36,793 bases of DNA from the NCBI RefSeq assembly GCF_001864835.1, contig NZ_MJGI01000010.1, positions 1-36,793 of the forward strand. Direction: 5' to 3'. The translations under genes were made by a program, and so were the position numbers. Below are positions 18,813 through 27,200 of the stretch, piece by piece. The DNA is from Curtobacterium sp. MCBA15_001 (lineage in GTDB: Bacteria > Actinomycetota > Actinomycetes > Actinomycetales > Microbacteriaceae). The notes under the pieces are model-generated. The model was not told where the DNA came from. It did no database searches and was given only the letters and a program-made list of their open reading frames with translations. The stretch's first letter is position 1. Each line of letters opens with the position of its first letter.

Positions 18813-19964
18813 CTACAGCCGCAGGGCGAGGACCCCGGCGACGACGGTGAGCGGGGCGACGACGCACCCGAGCGCCATGTAGCGGCCCCACGACAGGTGC
18901 ACGCCCTCGGCAGCCAGTCGGGCGTGCCACAGCAGCGTCGCGAGCGAAGCCCACGGCGTGATCAGGCACCCGGCGTTCACCCCCACGAGCAGCGCCGCGT
19001 AGCGCAGGGCATCGTGCCCGGCGGCCGGCTCGAGCACCAGGTAGGCGGGCAGGTTGTCGATCGCGTTCGCCGCCACACCCCCGGCCCCGGCCAGCGCCAG
19101 CAGCGACCCCGTGCCCGACCCGCCCGGCAGTGCGTTCACGATCGGGTCGGTGATGCCCGTCGTGTGGAGGGTCTCGACGACGACGAACAGGCCGGCCGCG
19201 AAGAGCAGCGTCGACCACGGCACGCGCGAGGGTTTGAGCTCCGACGGCGCACGGAACGCGGCGACGACCACGAGCGCCAGGGCCGCCAGCACCGCGGCGA
19301 TCCACACGGTGACCCCGGCGGTCAGTGCGACGACGAGCGCCACGAGCACGATCGACGCGGCGGTGAAGAACACGCGGTCGGCCGGCGGGCGCACCGAGAC
19401 CGGGGTGTAGCGACCGAAGAGCTTGCCGCGGAACACGACGAGCAGCACGGCGCAGGGCACCACGACGCCGGCGAGCGCTGCCCACACCATGAGCCCCGCG
19501 AACGGCAGCGGCCCGTCGAGCCCGATCTTGTCGACGGCGAGCAGGTTCGTCAGGTTCGACACGGGCAGCAGCAGCGAGGCGGTGTTCGCGAGCCACACGG
19601 TCGTCAGCGCGAACGGCATCGGCGGCAGTCCGACGCGCCGGGCGAGGGCGATCACGATCGGGGTCAGCAGCACCGCGGTCGTGTCGATGGACAGGAACAC
19701 GGTGCAGAGCACGGCGAGGACGACGACCGCACCCCAGAGACCGATCGTGCGGCCCCCGCCGATGCGCGCCGCGACGTCCGCCAGCCGGTCGAAGACACCG
19801 GCGTCCGCGGCGAGCTCGGACACGATCGTCAACCCGAGGACGAACCCGAGCACGGGCAGCACCCGGTCGGCCAGCTCGATCAGGTCGGGAACGGGCAGCA
19901 GGCCGAGCGCGACGCACACCGCGCCGACGACCAGCAGCACTGCACCGATGACGGCTTGACGCAC
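18813..19964 (-). CDS. SLC13/ArsB-type membrane permease
   Basis: A 383-residue ion-transporter-superfamily permease. The GTG at 19964 is chosen because CGAGGAG lies seven bases upstream; the open frame extends 44 codons further without support. Ten or so hydrophobic segments fill the protein. Typical features are FLSIDTTAVLLTPIVIALARR and VWLANTASLLLPVSNLTNLLA in the first half, and the symmetric GGVAANAIDNLPAYLVL in the second: a paired substrate-loop arrangement as in ArsB, NhaD and citrate/dicarboxylate permeases. The substrate cannot be assigned; arsenite is possible, but no arsC or arsR is nearby. Confidence 0.85.
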   Translation of the reverse strand: MRQAVIGAVLLVVGAVCVALGLLPVPDLIELADRVLPVLGFVLGLTIVSELAADAGVFDRLADVAARIGGGRTIGLWGAVVVLAVLCTVFLSIDTTAVLLTPIVIALARRVGLPPMPFALTTVWLANTASLLLPVSNLTNLLAVDKIGLDGPLPFAGLMVWAALAGVVVPCAVLLVVFRGKLFGRYTPVSVRPPADRVFFTAASIVLVALVVALTAGVTVWIAAVLAALALVVVAAFRAPSELKPSRVPWSTLLFAAGLFVVVETLHTTGITDPIVNALPGGSGTGSLLALAGAGGVAANAIDNLPAYLVLEPAAGHDALRYAALLVGVNAGCLITPWASLATLLWHARLAAEGVHLSWGRYMALGCVVAPLTVVAGVLALRL

Positions 19965-20005
19965 AGCGACTCCTCGTGGGGACCTGCCGCGATCGGCGGC
20001 GCTCC

Positions 20006-20011
20006 AATGTA
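20006..20011 (-). promoter_or_regulatory. Candidate -10 box for the permease gene
   Basis: TACATT on the minus strand (20011-20006) gives an expected start near 20000 and a short leader with the CGAGGAG site. Forms a divergent pair with the box at 20020. Confidence 0.35.
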
Positions 20012-20019
20012 GCGACCAG

Positions 20020-20025
20020 TAGCGT
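20020..20025 (+). promoter_or_regulatory. Candidate -10 box for the small gene at 20053
   Basis: TAGCGT at 20020-20025, expected start near 20032, leaving about 20 bases of leader with AGGAGGAA (20042-20049). Confidence 0.4.
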
Positions 20026-20052
20026 GGGACGTGACGACGACAGGAGGAATCC

Positions 20053-20244
20053 GTGCGCAAGTTCTTGTTCAACGGTGCGGTGTGGAGTTCGATCATCAGC
20101 GGCTACAGCGTGCTGCAGACCACACGGCAGGGTCCGCGTGACTGGCGCCTCGCCCTGACGTGGGTTGCCTGGGTGGCGACCACGATCGTGGCGATCGGCA
20201 CGGTGGTGGAGGACGACCGCGCGGTCCGCGCGCGGCAGCCCTGA
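20053..20244 (+). CDS. 63-residue membrane-associated protein, function unknown
   Basis: Begins with GTG at 20053 behind an excellent AGGAGGAA ribosome binding site, and has the strong third-position GC of the neighbours, so it is very likely translated. The product begins MRKFLFNGAVWSSIISG. It has one clear hydrophobic helix (about 32-48, LALTWVAWVATTIVAIG) after a basic stretch, and ends in a charged tail. Family not recognised. It is a single-gene unit between a divergent permease and a convergent mscS, with a strong bidirectional terminator right after it. Confidence 0.75.
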   Translation: MRKFLFNGAVWSSIISGYSVLQTTRQGPRDWRLALTWVAWVATTIVAIGTVVEDDRAVRARQP

Positions 20245-20269
20245 CCTGAGCGCTCCATCATCTGACGAT

Positions 20270-20317
20270 GACGGACGGGAGGCCCGGTGCCAGCTGGCAT
20301 CGGGCCTCCCGTCCGTC
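20270..20317. terminator. Bidirectional palindromic terminator with GGAGGCCCGGTGCC core
   Basis: Twenty-three-base arms with a single G:T pair around a GC loop, between the convergent stops at 20244 and 20329. One of the best-preserved members of the shared-core terminator family. Confidence 0.85.
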
Positions 20318-20328
20318 TCGGCCCGGGT

Positions 20329-21489
20329 CTACCGCTCGGACGGCGGGATGTGGGCCGTCTGGACCGGACCGGTGAAGAGCGCTCCGCGCTCGTCGCCGTC
20401 GCCGAAGAGCGAACTGTCCCCCTCGCTGGACCGGGTGCGGCGGCGGGTCGGGGTGGTCTCCTCGGCGAGCTGCACGCGCTGGACCGGCAACGCGTCCGGG
20501 TGGGTGCGCTGGAGCCAGTCGACCATCTCCTCGCGGACGTAGCAGCGCAGGTCGAACAGGCCACCCGCGTCCGGCGCCGTGACCAGGATGCGGACGCGCA
20601 CCAGTCCCCCGACCGCGTCGGTGACCTGCAGGACCTTCGTGCGCCGGTCCCAGATCGTCGAGGTCTCGAGCACGCGGTCGAGCTCCTTCCGCATCTCGGC
20701 CGGGCTCACCCGCCAGTCCAGGTCGAACTCGACGGCGCCGAGCAGTTCGCTGTTCGTGCGCGTCCAGTTCTCGAAGGGCGTGCTCGTGAAGTACGTCGAG
20801 GGCAGCACCATCCGGCGGTCGTCCCACAGGTGCACGACGACGTAGGTCAGGGTGATCTCCTCGATCCGGCCCCACTGCGTCTCGACCACCACGACGTCGT
20901 CCACCCGGATCGACCCGGAGAACGCGAGCTGCATCCCGGCGATCACGTTGCCCAGGGTCGACTGTGCGGCGAGACCCGCGATGACGGAGATCAATCCGGC
21001 CGAGGCCAGGACACTGGCCCCGGCGGCCTCGACCCCGGGGAAGGTGAGCAGGATCGCGCCGACCCCGATGATGACGAGCACGGCCACCGTGACCCGGCGC
21101 AGGATGAGCACCTGCGTGCGGACCCGGCGGGCCACCCGGTTGTCGGGGACGTCGACGCGGTAGCGGTGCAGCCCGAGGCTCTCGAGGAACACCGCGAGCT
21201 CGCACGCCAACCACGTGCCGACGCCGAGCGTGGCCACGAGGAACCCGTGCGACACCGGGTCCCGCCAGGGGGACGCGTCGGTGTCCGGCACGCTCGTCGC
21301 GAAGGCGGTCCAGAGCGACGCCACGAGCAGCATCGTCCGGACCGGGTGCTTCGTCCGGCGGGACAGCGCGGCGGCCCAGCGTTCGCGCCGGCCGAGCCCG
21401 CGGAACACCAGGTGGAGCACGAGGGCGGCGACGGCGGTCACGAGCAGGGCGAACCCGACCGCGATCAGGAGGCGGAGGAGGATGTCCAT
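20329..21489 (-). CDS. MscS-family mechanosensitive channel
   Basis: A 386-residue small-conductance mechanosensitive channel that relieves turgor on osmotic downshock. The ATG at 21489 ([17 protein letters not shown]) follows GGAGGG; the longer open frame is not supported. Three hydrophobic segments (about 4-30, 50-70, 78-100) precede the pore helix region [16 protein letters not shown]...[15 protein letters not shown] (about 130-175). The MscS beta domain with [12 protein letters not shown] and a cytoplasmic alpha/beta domain follow. The last about 35 residues are an Arg/Glu/Ser-rich tail without domain. Trehalose synthesis nearby (otsAB) also serves osmotic stress, but the genes are separately transcribed. 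Confidence 0.92.
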   Translation of the reverse strand: MDILLRLLIAVGFALLVTAVAALVLHLVFRGLGRRERWAAALSRRTKHPVRTMLLVASLWTAFATSVPDTDASPWRDPVSHGFLVATLGVGTWLACELAVFLESLGLHRYRVDVPDNRVARRVRTQVLILRRVTVAVLVIIGVGAILLTFPGVEAAGASVLASAGLISVIAGLAAQSTLGNVIAGMQLAFSGSIRVDDVVVVETQWGRIEEITLTYVVVHLWDDRRMVLPSTYFTSTPFENWTRTNSELLGAVEFDLDWRVSPAEMRKELDRVLETSTIWDRRTKVLQVTDAVGGLVRVRILVTAPDAGGLFDLRCYVREEMVDWLQRTHPDALPVQRVQLAEETTPTRRRTRSSEGDSSLFGDGDERGALFTGPVQTAHIPPSER

Positions 21490-21551
21490 CCCTCCATGGT
21501 GCCGGGTTCGTCCGGTCGACGGCGCAGTCTGCGGACAGCGCGCCACGCATG

Positions 21552-21557
21552 TAGCGT
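21552..21557 (+). promoter_or_regulatory. Leaderless-type -10 box for the amino acid permease gene
   Basis: TAGCGT followed by seven bases and the ATG at 21565. No ribosome binding site. Confidence 0.5.
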
Positions 21558-21564
21558 GTCGGCC

Positions 21565-23100
21565 ATGACAGCGCAGAACGACACGGGCGTGGACCGCGCT
21601 CCAGCGAACGACTTCTCGCACGAGCAGGAGGGCTACCAGCACGGGCTGAAGCCCCGGCAGCTGCAGATGATCGCCATCGGCGGCGCGATCGGCACCGGGC
21701 TCTTCCTGGGTGCCGGTGGACGACTGCACACCGCCGGACCGGCCCTGGCGGTCGTGTACCTGATCGCCGGCGTCTTCGCGTTCTTCATCCTGCGGGCCCT
21801 GGGCGAGCTCGTGCTGCACCGCCCGTCCTCCGGGTCGTTCATCTCCTACGCGCGCGAGTTCTACGGCGAGAAGTTCGCCTACGCCGCCGGCTGGATGTAC
21901 TTCCTCAACTGGGCGATGACGTCGATCGTCGACACGACCGCGGTCGCGCTCTACCTGCAGTACTGGCGCACGTTCACCGCGGCGCCGCAGTGGCTCCTGG
22001 CACTCATCGCCCTGGTGGTCGTCCTGGCGGCGAACATGGTCGCCGTCAAGGTGTTCGGCGAGCTGGAGTTCTGGTTCGCGATCATCAAGGTCGTCGCGCT
22101 GGTCGCGTTCCTCGTCGTGGCCCTGGTCTGGCTGATCTTCGCGTTCCCGGTCGAGACCGGCGGCGAAGCGGTGCGGACCGGCTTCTCGATCTGGCAGGAC
22201 AACGGCGGGCTCATCCCGAACGGCCTGCTGCCCGCCGTGCTCGTCGTGCAGGGCGTCGTGTTCGCCTACGCCGCCATCGAGCTCGTCGGCACCGCGTCCG
22301 GCGAGACCCAGGACACCGAGAAGGTCATCCCACGCGCCATCAACTCCGTCGTCTTCCGGATCGCGGTCTTCTACGTCGGCTCCGTCGTCCTCCTCTCGCT
22401 GCTGCTCCCCTACACGTCGTACAAGGAGGGCGAGAGCCCCTTCGTGACGTTCTTCTCGTCGCTCGGCAACCCGCAGGTCGGCGTCATCGTCGGGTCGATC
22501 ATGAACTTCGTCGTCCTGACCGCGGCGCTGTCCTCGCTCAACGCCGGGCTGTACTCGACCGGCCGTGCGCTGCACTCGATGGGCATGAACGGGTCGGCGC
22601 CGAAGTGGACCACGAAGATGACCAAGGGCGGGGTGCCGTTCGCCGGCATCCTGCTGACGGCCGGGTTCACGGTCGCCGGCGTCGCGCTCAACTACTTCGT
22701 CCCGAGCCAGGCGTTCGAGATCGCCCTGAACGTCGCCAGCCTCGGCATCATCACCGCGTGGGGCACGATCATCCTCTGCCAGATGCGGCTGCGGCAGTGG
22801 GCGAAGCAGGGCCTGGCGAAGGAGCCGACGTTCAAGCTCCCCGGCGCCCCCGTCACCTCGTGGCTGACCCTGGCGTTCCTGGTCTCGGTCCTCGTGCTCA
22901 TGGCGATCGACTGGCCCGTCGGCACGCTGACGATCGCGTCGCTCGTGATCATCATCCCGCTGCTCGTGGTCGGCTGGTTCCTGCAGCGCGACCGCATCCT
23001 GCGCATCGCCCAGCTCCGCGAGGGCGTCACCGGCCCGTACCCGATCACCGGCCGCGACCCGGCGAACCAGGTCCGACGCAACACGGGCGACGAGGGCTGA
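21565..23100 (+). CDS. ansP: Amino acid permease, AnsP-like (APC superfamily)
   Basis: A 511-residue, 12-helix proton-coupled amino acid importer of the AAT family. After a polar N-terminus come [20 protein letters not shown], the conserved helix-1 substrate motif, then [20 protein letters not shown] and [20 protein letters not shown]. These are closer to L-asparagine permeases than to CycA or GabP as I recall those families. [21 protein letters not shown] is the helix-6/loop signature. Substrate specificity is inferred; gamma-aminobutyrate or other neutral amino acids are possible. A single-gene unit divergent from mscS. Confidence 0.9.
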   Translation: MTAQNDTGVDRAPANDFSHEQEGYQHGLKPRQLQMIAIGGAIGTGLFLGAGGRLHTAGPALAVVYLIAGVFAFFILRALGELVLHRPSSGSFISYAREFYGEKFAYAAGWMYFLNWAMTSIVDTTAVALYLQYWRTFTAAPQWLLALIALVVVLAANMVAVKVFGELEFWFAIIKVVALVAFLVVALVWLIFAFPVETGGEAVRTGFSIWQDNGGLIPNGLLPAVLVVQGVVFAYAAIELVGTASGETQDTEKVIPRAINSVVFRIAVFYVGSVVLLSLLLPYTSYKEGESPFVTFFSSLGNPQVGVIVGSIMNFVVLTAALSSLNAGLYSTGRALHSMGMNGSAPKWTTKMTKGGVPFAGILLTAGFTVAGVALNYFVPSQAFEIALNVASLGIITAWGTIILCQMRLRQWAKQGLAKEPTFKLPGAPVTSWLTLAFLVSVLVLMAIDWPVGTLTIASLVIIIPLLVVGWFLQRDRILRIAQLREGVTGPYPITGRDPANQVRRNTGDEG

Positions 23101-23159
23101 GCCTGTCCGCCGAGCGCGACCCGCGCCCGGCACGAACCAGACGGTCCGGCATCCCCCAG

Positions 23160-23165
23160 TACGAT
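23160..23165 (+). promoter_or_regulatory. Leaderless-type -10 box for the 23172 gene
   Basis: TACGAT followed by six bases and a GTG at 23172. This supports GTG 23172 as the start. Confidence 0.45.
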
Positions 23166-23171
23166 CAGCGG

Positions 23172-23477
23172 GTGCCGGACCGTTCTGCTCCCCCCACGCT
23201 CGACCTCCAGCTGACCTGGCGTGGCGCCTTCGGCCGCGTCCGCGTGTTCCCCGACCGGGTGCACGCCGAGACGAGCTACGAACGCGACGCGCTCGAGCCG
23301 GTCCCGATGGACGCGGTGCACGGCTGGCGCATCGAGCCGTGCGACTTCGACGCCGTGTGCGTAGAGTTCCTGACGCCGGACACCACCTGGCGCGTGCTGC
23401 TCGACACCTCCGACGAGCAGGTCGCGGCGCTGGCGCTCGGTCGGGTGCTCGGCGCGCCCGTCCCGTCGGAGTCCTGA
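23172..23477 (+). CDS. 101-residue protein, function unknown
   Basis: A short soluble, acidic protein. The GTG at 23172 is chosen because a TACGAT box lies six bases before it. Third codon positions are almost all G or C throughout, as in neighbouring genes, so it is very likely real. The sequence (TLDLQLTWRGAFGRVRVFPD, then HGWRIEPCDFDAVCVEFLTP) suggests a small beta-rich domain. No family recognised, no signal peptide, no membrane segment. Convergent with the aldo/keto reductase gene, 42 bases between stops. Confidence 0.65.
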   Translation: MPDRSAPPTLDLQLTWRGAFGRVRVFPDRVHAETSYERDALEPVPMDAVHGWRIEPCDFDAVCVEFLTPDTTWRVLLDTSDEQVAALALGRVLGAPVPSES

Positions 23478-23519
23478 GCGCAGGGACGCCGTTCTCGACC
23501 GACGGCTGACCGGGCGGCG

Positions 23520-24416
23520 CTACCCGGCGACCCGGTCCAGCGCGGCCACGTGCACCGCGCTGAGCGCCACGTCGTCGACGGCGACGTTCTCCTCCAGGTG
23601 TGCCACGTTCGCCGTGCCCGGGATGAGCAGCACGTGCGGCGCGTGCTGCAGCAGCCACGCCAGCCCCACCTGGGCCGGCGTCGCGCCGACCTCCGCCGCG
23701 ACCGCGTCCACCAAGGGCGTGTCCTCCACCCGGGTCTGCCCGGGGAACCGACCGCCGAGCGGGAAGAACGGCACCCACGCGATCCCCGCGGCCCGGCACG
23801 AGGCCAGCAGGTCCTCGCCACCGCGGTCGACGAGCGAGTACGCGTTCTGCACGCACACGATGCCTGCCGGAGCCGCGCGAGCGACGTTCTCCGCGGACAC
23901 CGCGCTCAGGCCGATCCCCCCGATGAGCCCCTCGTCCCGCATCGCCGTCATGACCGCGAGCTGGTCGTCGAGGTCCACGACCTGGTCCTTCGTCGCGCGC
24001 AGTCCCGGGCCGAGGTCCGCGCGCCGCAGGTTCACCACGTCGATCCGGTCGCGGCCGAGTGAGCGCAGGTTGTCGTGCACCTGTGTGCGGAGCTGCTCGG
24101 GGTGCTGCGCCAGCGCCAGGCCCGGCTTGGCCTCGGTCCGGACGGCACCGACCTTGCTGACCACGGTGACCGTGTCGTCAGCGCCGAACGCCCGTCCGAT
24201 CACGTCGTTCGCGACACCGTCGCCGTAGAAGTCGGCGGTGTCCACGTGGTCGACGCCGAGGTCAGCCGCACGGCGGAGCAGCCGAGCCCCGGCATCACGG
24301 TCGTCGGCGAAGCGCTCGAGTGCCATCGCGCCGTACCCGATGCGCGCCACGGTGTGGCCGCCGAGGTCGAACGTGCCGCACGGTGCGGCGTGTGGGCGTG
24401 GGGTCGCGTCGGTCAT
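23520..24416 (-). CDS. Aldo/keto reductase family oxidoreductase
   Basis: A 298-residue (beta/alpha)8 NADPH-dependent reductase. The ATG at 24416 has GGAGG seven bases upstream. Three of the four classical catalytic residues are visible: Asp59 (HVDTADFYG), Tyr64 and Lys88 (VVSKVG). The fourth position, usually His in LHxxD, is in NLRRAD (129-134), so His is replaced by Arg. The cofactor-binding C-terminal part has LLIPGTANVAHLEEN. Substrate unknown. The same His replacement occurs in some bacterial AKRs, so the enzyme need not be inactive. Confidence 0.9.
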   Translation of the reverse strand: MTDATPRPHAAPCGTFDLGGHTVARIGYGAMALERFADDRDAGARLLRRAADLGVDHVDTADFYGDGVANDVIGRAFGADDTVTVVSKVGAVRTEAKPGLALAQHPEQLRTQVHDNLRSLGRDRIDVVNLRRADLGPGLRATKDQVVDLDDQLAVMTAMRDEGLIGGIGLSAVSAENVARAAPAGIVCVQNAYSLVDRGGEDLLASCRAAGIAWVPFFPLGGRFPGQTRVEDTPLVDAVAAEVGATPAQVGLAWLLQHAPHVLLIPGTANVAHLEENVAVDDVALSAVHVAALDRVAG

Positions 24417-24492
24417 CGGGGCCTCCGGGTCGGTCGAGGCCCCCGGTCTACTCCCGCCGTCCCGGACGTGTCCGTGGGCGCGCAGCCCGGAC

Positions 24493-24537
24493 CGGACGGG
24501 AGGCGCGTGGCGGCGCCGCCACGGCCTCCTGTCCGTC
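24493..24537 (-). terminator. Palindromic terminator with GGAGGC core
   Basis: Arms GGACGGGAGGCGCGTGGCGG / CCGCCACGGCCTCCTGTCC with one bulge and one mismatch, 37 bases past the stop of the 24575-24787 gene. A member of the shared-core family. Confidence 0.75.
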
Positions 24538-24574
24538 AGCGGGTCGCGACCAGGGCCGCTCAGACCAGGTGAGC

Positions 24575-24787
24575 TCAGACCAGCAGCAGGATGCCCGCGA
24601 CCACCGAGGCGAGCGTGATCGCCATCGCGATCAGGAGCAGGACCAGGTGCACGCGGTAGAAGGTCGTCGGTCGACCGGCGGCGTCCCTGGCCCGGGTGTC
24701 CTTCGCGACCCGCTGGAAGAAGCGCGGCCAGGCGACCAGGTTGAACAGGGCACCGACGAACAGGACGACTGCGGCGAAGACGAGCAC
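24575..24787 (-). CDS. SCO4848-like small membrane protein
   Basis: A 70-residue protein with two hydrophobic helices (about 1-20 and 45-69) joined by a polar loop with FFQRVAKDTRARDAAGRPTTFYRVH. The pattern (W/F-x-RF near helix 1, then PT-FYRVH before helix 2) is that of the actinobacterial SCO4848 family, whose function is unknown. The GTG at 24787 has TAGGAT six bases upstream and no ribosome binding site. A single-gene unit. Confidence 0.75.
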   Translation of the reverse strand: MLVFAAVVLFVGALFNLVAWPRFFQRVAKDTRARDAAGRPTTFYRVHLVLLLIAMAITLASVVAGILLLV

Positions 24788-24793
24788 CCGACG

Positions 24794-24799
24794 ATCCTA
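24794..24799 (-). promoter_or_regulatory. Leaderless-type -10 box for the SCO4848-like gene
   Basis: TAGGAT on the minus strand (24799-24794), six bases before the GTG at 24787. Confidence 0.5.
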
Positions 24800-24839
24800 C
24801 CGAGCAGCGGGCGACCCGCTGCCGAGGTGAGCGGTGGCG

Positions 24840-24864
24840 CTCGGCCGCCCCCAACGCGGCCGAG
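24840..24864 (-). terminator. Hairpin terminator after the HTH-ImmA-7TM-hydrolase operon
   Basis: Perfect nine-base arms CTCGGCCGC / GCGGCCGAG around a seven-base loop, 44 bases past the hydrolase stop. Confidence 0.65.
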
Positions 24865-24888
24865 TCCCACCGACGGTCACCACACGGA

Positions 24889-24904
24889 TGTAGCAACTGC
24901 TACA
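24889..24904. repeat. Perfect 16-base palindrome TGTAGCA-AC-TGCTACA
   Basis: Seven-base perfect arms (24889-24895, 24898-24904) with a two-base spacer, four bases from the hydrolase stop codon and ahead of the terminator hairpin. Too short for a terminator and not GC-rich, so it looks like a protein-binding site. It is about 90 bases upstream of the SCO4848-like promoter. Confidence 0.6.
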
Positions 24905-24908
24905 GACA

Positions 24909-25811
24909 TTACACGGTGGTCGAGACGGCGTCGAGCCACCCGTTCGGGTCACCGTCCCGCTCGGCGCCGTGCCGTGCCCCGTGGACCACCAGCAGACGCG
25001 ACGGGCCGGACCACGCCGCGACGAGTGCCCGGCTGGTGGCGAGCGGGACGGTGGTGTCCGCGTCGCTGTGCACCACGAGCAGCGGCATCGGGTGACCGGT
25101 CAGCGCGGGCGGCCGGATCCGGAGCCGACCGGCCTGTCCCGCGAGGCGCGCCAGCCCGGGGACGGCGAGGGACCCCACCACGGCGCGGCCCAGGGCGCGA
25201 CCGAGGCGACCGCCGCCGATGCCGTGCGCGATCGTGGGGACCCAGTCGACCAGCGGCCCGGTGAGGACGACCGCGCGCACCACGAGTGGCGGGTCCGCGA
25301 GTGTCCGGCGGAGCGGCTCTCGGCGCATCGCGTCGAGCGCGTGCAGCCAGAGCGCGCCGCCGAAGGACCAGCCGAGGAGCGTGACCTCGCGGGCGCCGTG
25401 GTCGGCTGCGACGCGGAGCCACGCGAGCGCCTCGTCGGTCTCGCGGACGCCGAACCCGTGACGCCGGGCCGGCCACCGGGCCGAGTGTGCGGCGAAGAGC
25501 GCGGTGTACCCGTGCGCGGCCAGGGCGGGGGCGATCTCCTGGTGCCGGAGCGGATGCGAGCCGAGGCCCGGCAGCGCGACCGCCCAGCGCGTGCCGTCCC
25601 CCACCGTCGGGGTGACCCAGCCGGGCAGCGCCTGACCGTCGGCGCCGCGGACGGAGACGGGCTGCAGACCTGGCCGGGGTTCGAGCTCCGGCGACGCGTA
25701 CAGGGCGGCAGCGCGGCGGGCGACTCCGGCGACGACGGCGGTGACGGCTGTGACGCCGGCGGCCACGAGCGCGATGCCCGCGGTCGCTCGTCGGTGGGTT
25801 CTACGCGACAT
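24909..25811 (-). CDS. Membrane-anchored or exported alpha/beta hydrolase
   Basis: A 300-residue serine hydrolase. The N-terminus (MSRRTHRRAT, then a hydrophobic stretch about 11-37) is a signal anchor or signal peptide without a lipobox. The catalytic triad is readable: Ser149 in the nucleophile elbow GWSFGG, an Asp at 250 or 252 in VVHSDADTTVP, and His281 in VHGARHGAE. HPLRHQEIAPALAAHGY precedes the elbow, as in peptidase/esterase-like hydrolases. The substrate is unknown. It is the last gene of the HTH-ImmA-7TM operon and overlaps the 7TM gene by 11 bases, so it is made with the sensing proteins; it could make or degrade a signal outside the cytoplasm, which is inference. Confidence 0.88.
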   Translation of the reverse strand: MSRRTHRRATAGIALVAAGVTAVTAVVAGVARRAAALYASPELEPRPGLQPVSVRGADGQALPGWVTPTVGDGTRWAVALPGLGSHPLRHQEIAPALAAHGYTALFAAHSARWPARRHGFGVRETDEALAWLRVAADHGAREVTLLGWSFGGALWLHALDAMRREPLRRTLADPPLVVRAVVLTGPLVDWVPTIAHGIGGGRLGRALGRAVVGSLAVPGLARLAGQAGRLRIRPPALTGHPMPLLVVHSDADTTVPLATSRALVAAWSGPSRLLVVHGARHGAERDGDPNGWLDAVSTTV

Positions 25812-26727
25812 CGAGCGCGGCCTCGGCGCGGGCCAGGACGGCGCGCTCCCGGTCGCTCAGTGCGGTCCGGGTGCTCCGCACGCCGTCGTTGATCTCGACG
25901 ATCAACCGGCTGAGTCGGGTGGCGGGGTCGTCGGTCTCCGGGTACTCGTTGTCGCTGCCGAGCCGGGCGTGCAGGGGCGCCAGCGTGGCGATCGCCCGTT
26001 CGACCTGGCGGGAGCGTCCGGCCTGGGCGAGCCGGTGCCCGACGACCAGGAGCAGCATGCCCGACGCGACGAAGATCACCGCGCCCGGCGTCAGGACGTC
26101 GTACGGCAGCGCGAGCGCCCGCGTGACGGACAGGTCACCGACCACGTGGGCCAGGTCCATCACGACGACGACCACCATGCGAACGACGCCGAACAGGCCC
26201 CCGACGACGAGCACCCACAGCCCGACCAGGTCCGTCCGCGTCCGGGCCTCGCGCAGGTGCAGCACGCAGATCACGCCTGTGGCACCCAGCGCGACACCGA
26301 GGTAGACGGTCTGGGCGATCGAGTAGACGGCCGCAGCCGGGTGGTCACCGGCGTCGAGCATGAACGTCGTCGTGGTCGGCGGCTTGTCGAGCACCGTGAA
26401 CGCGGTGACGATGACGACGCCGACGACCGCGCAGGACACGACGATGGCGTTGCGCAGCCAGGGCCCCGCGGCGCCGACGGCCTTGGCGACGCCCCACAGC
26501 AGGGTGCTCGTCCCGGCGATCATCAGGCAGTCGCTGACGACCGTGACCACGTTGAACCCGCCGAAGCGCGGATCGAGCCAGCGGTAGAGCGGGTCGACGT
26601 TCGTGACGATCGTCGCGCAGAACAGGAGGAACGTGACCGCCAGGGTCCGGTCCTGTCCGCGCTGCAGGACGAACAGGGCGATCGCTCCGACGACGAGCAG
26701 GACCGCCTGGACGACCGCGAGGATCAT
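25801..26727 (-). CDS. Seven-helix membrane protein, MAB_1171c type
   Basis: A 308-residue protein with seven predicted helices (about 1-21, 29-46, 60-85, 93-112, 134-158, 168-193, 213-235) and a cytoplasmic C-terminal part of about 75 residues. That part contains LSRLIVEINDGVRSTRTALSD, resembling the conserved R-x-x-x-EI-x-DG region of the actinobacterial MAB_1171c/DUF6545 proteins. These are usually called putative transporters, though no transport motif is visible. Members are commonly found beside an EspR-like regulator and an ImmA-type peptidase, as here. Overlaps the peptidase gene by four bases and the hydrolase by 11. A receptor role is inference. Confidence 0.8.
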   Translation of the reverse strand: MILAVVQAVLLVVGAIALFVLQRGQDRTLAVTFLLFCATIVTNVDPLYRWLDPRFGGFNVVTVVSDCLMIAGTSTLLWGVAKAVGAAGPWLRNAIVVSCAVVGVVIVTAFTVLDKPPTTTTFMLDAGDHPAAAVYSIAQTVYLGVALGATGVICVLHLREARTRTDLVGLWVLVVGGLFGVVRMVVVVVMDLAHVVGDLSVTRALALPYDVLTPGAVIFVASGMLLLVVGHRLAQAGRSRQVERAIATLAPLHARLGSDNEYPETDDPATRLSRLIVEINDGVRSTRTALSDRERAVLARAEAALDVA

Positions 26728-27200
26728 CCGAAGACCCCGCGGAAGGCGCTCGGCCGCCCGCGGTGGTCGCGGATGAGCGCGGCGAGCTCGTCGGCGAACA
26801 GCTCGGCCTCGCGCTCGAAGTCGTTCTCGAACAGGCCGCGGGCCATCGCGCGCTCTACCTTGTACTCCGGCAGGTCAGGGATGACGTCGCGGATGTAGGC
26901 CGACTGCGCCGACGCCTCGTGGTGGGCATGCAGGACGTGGCCGAGCTCGTGGCCGATCACGAACGACCGGAACGTCGTCGATGGGGTCGGCGAGATCATG
27001 ATGAGGTGCTGGTGCTCCAGCGTCGCGACGAACCCGCAGACCGGTTCGGACGCCAGGAACGCTTCTTCGCGGACCACGATCGGCTTCCCGACGACCTGGG
27101 CTGCGGCAGCGACGGCCTGGTCGACGCTCGACCACCCCTCGGCACGACCGCGGGCCCAGAAGGCCGTGAGGTGGGGGGACGCGTCGGCGTGGTCGTTCAC
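26724..27200 (-). CDS. ImmA/IrrE-family zinc metallopeptidase
   Basis: A 158-residue protein with the HExxH zinc site HELGH at 84-88 (VIGHELGHVLHAHH) and the downstream glutamate helix NDFEREAELFADELA (about 127-140) that supplies the third ligand. Peptidases of this family cleave a partner HTH repressor, as ImmA does with ImmR in ICEBs1 and IrrE with DdrO. The partner would be the HTH protein encoded immediately upstream, whose stop overlaps this GTG start by four bases (GTGA). No signal peptide, so it acts in the cytoplasm. Confidence 0.9.
   Translation of the reverse strand: MNDHADASPHLTAFWARGRAEGWSSVDQAVAAAAQVVGKPIVVREEAFLASEPVCGFVATLEHQHLIMISPTPSTTFRSFVIGHELGHVLHAHHEASAQSAYIRDVIPDLPEYKVERAMARGLFENDFEREAELFADELAALIRDHRGRPSAFRGVFG

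Noticed and set aside
20287..21560. Upstream plus-strand extension of the amino acid permease frame
   Set aside because: Overlaps mscS and reads as low-complexity Arg/Asp/His sequence; the permease begins at 21565 by homology and by the promoter position.
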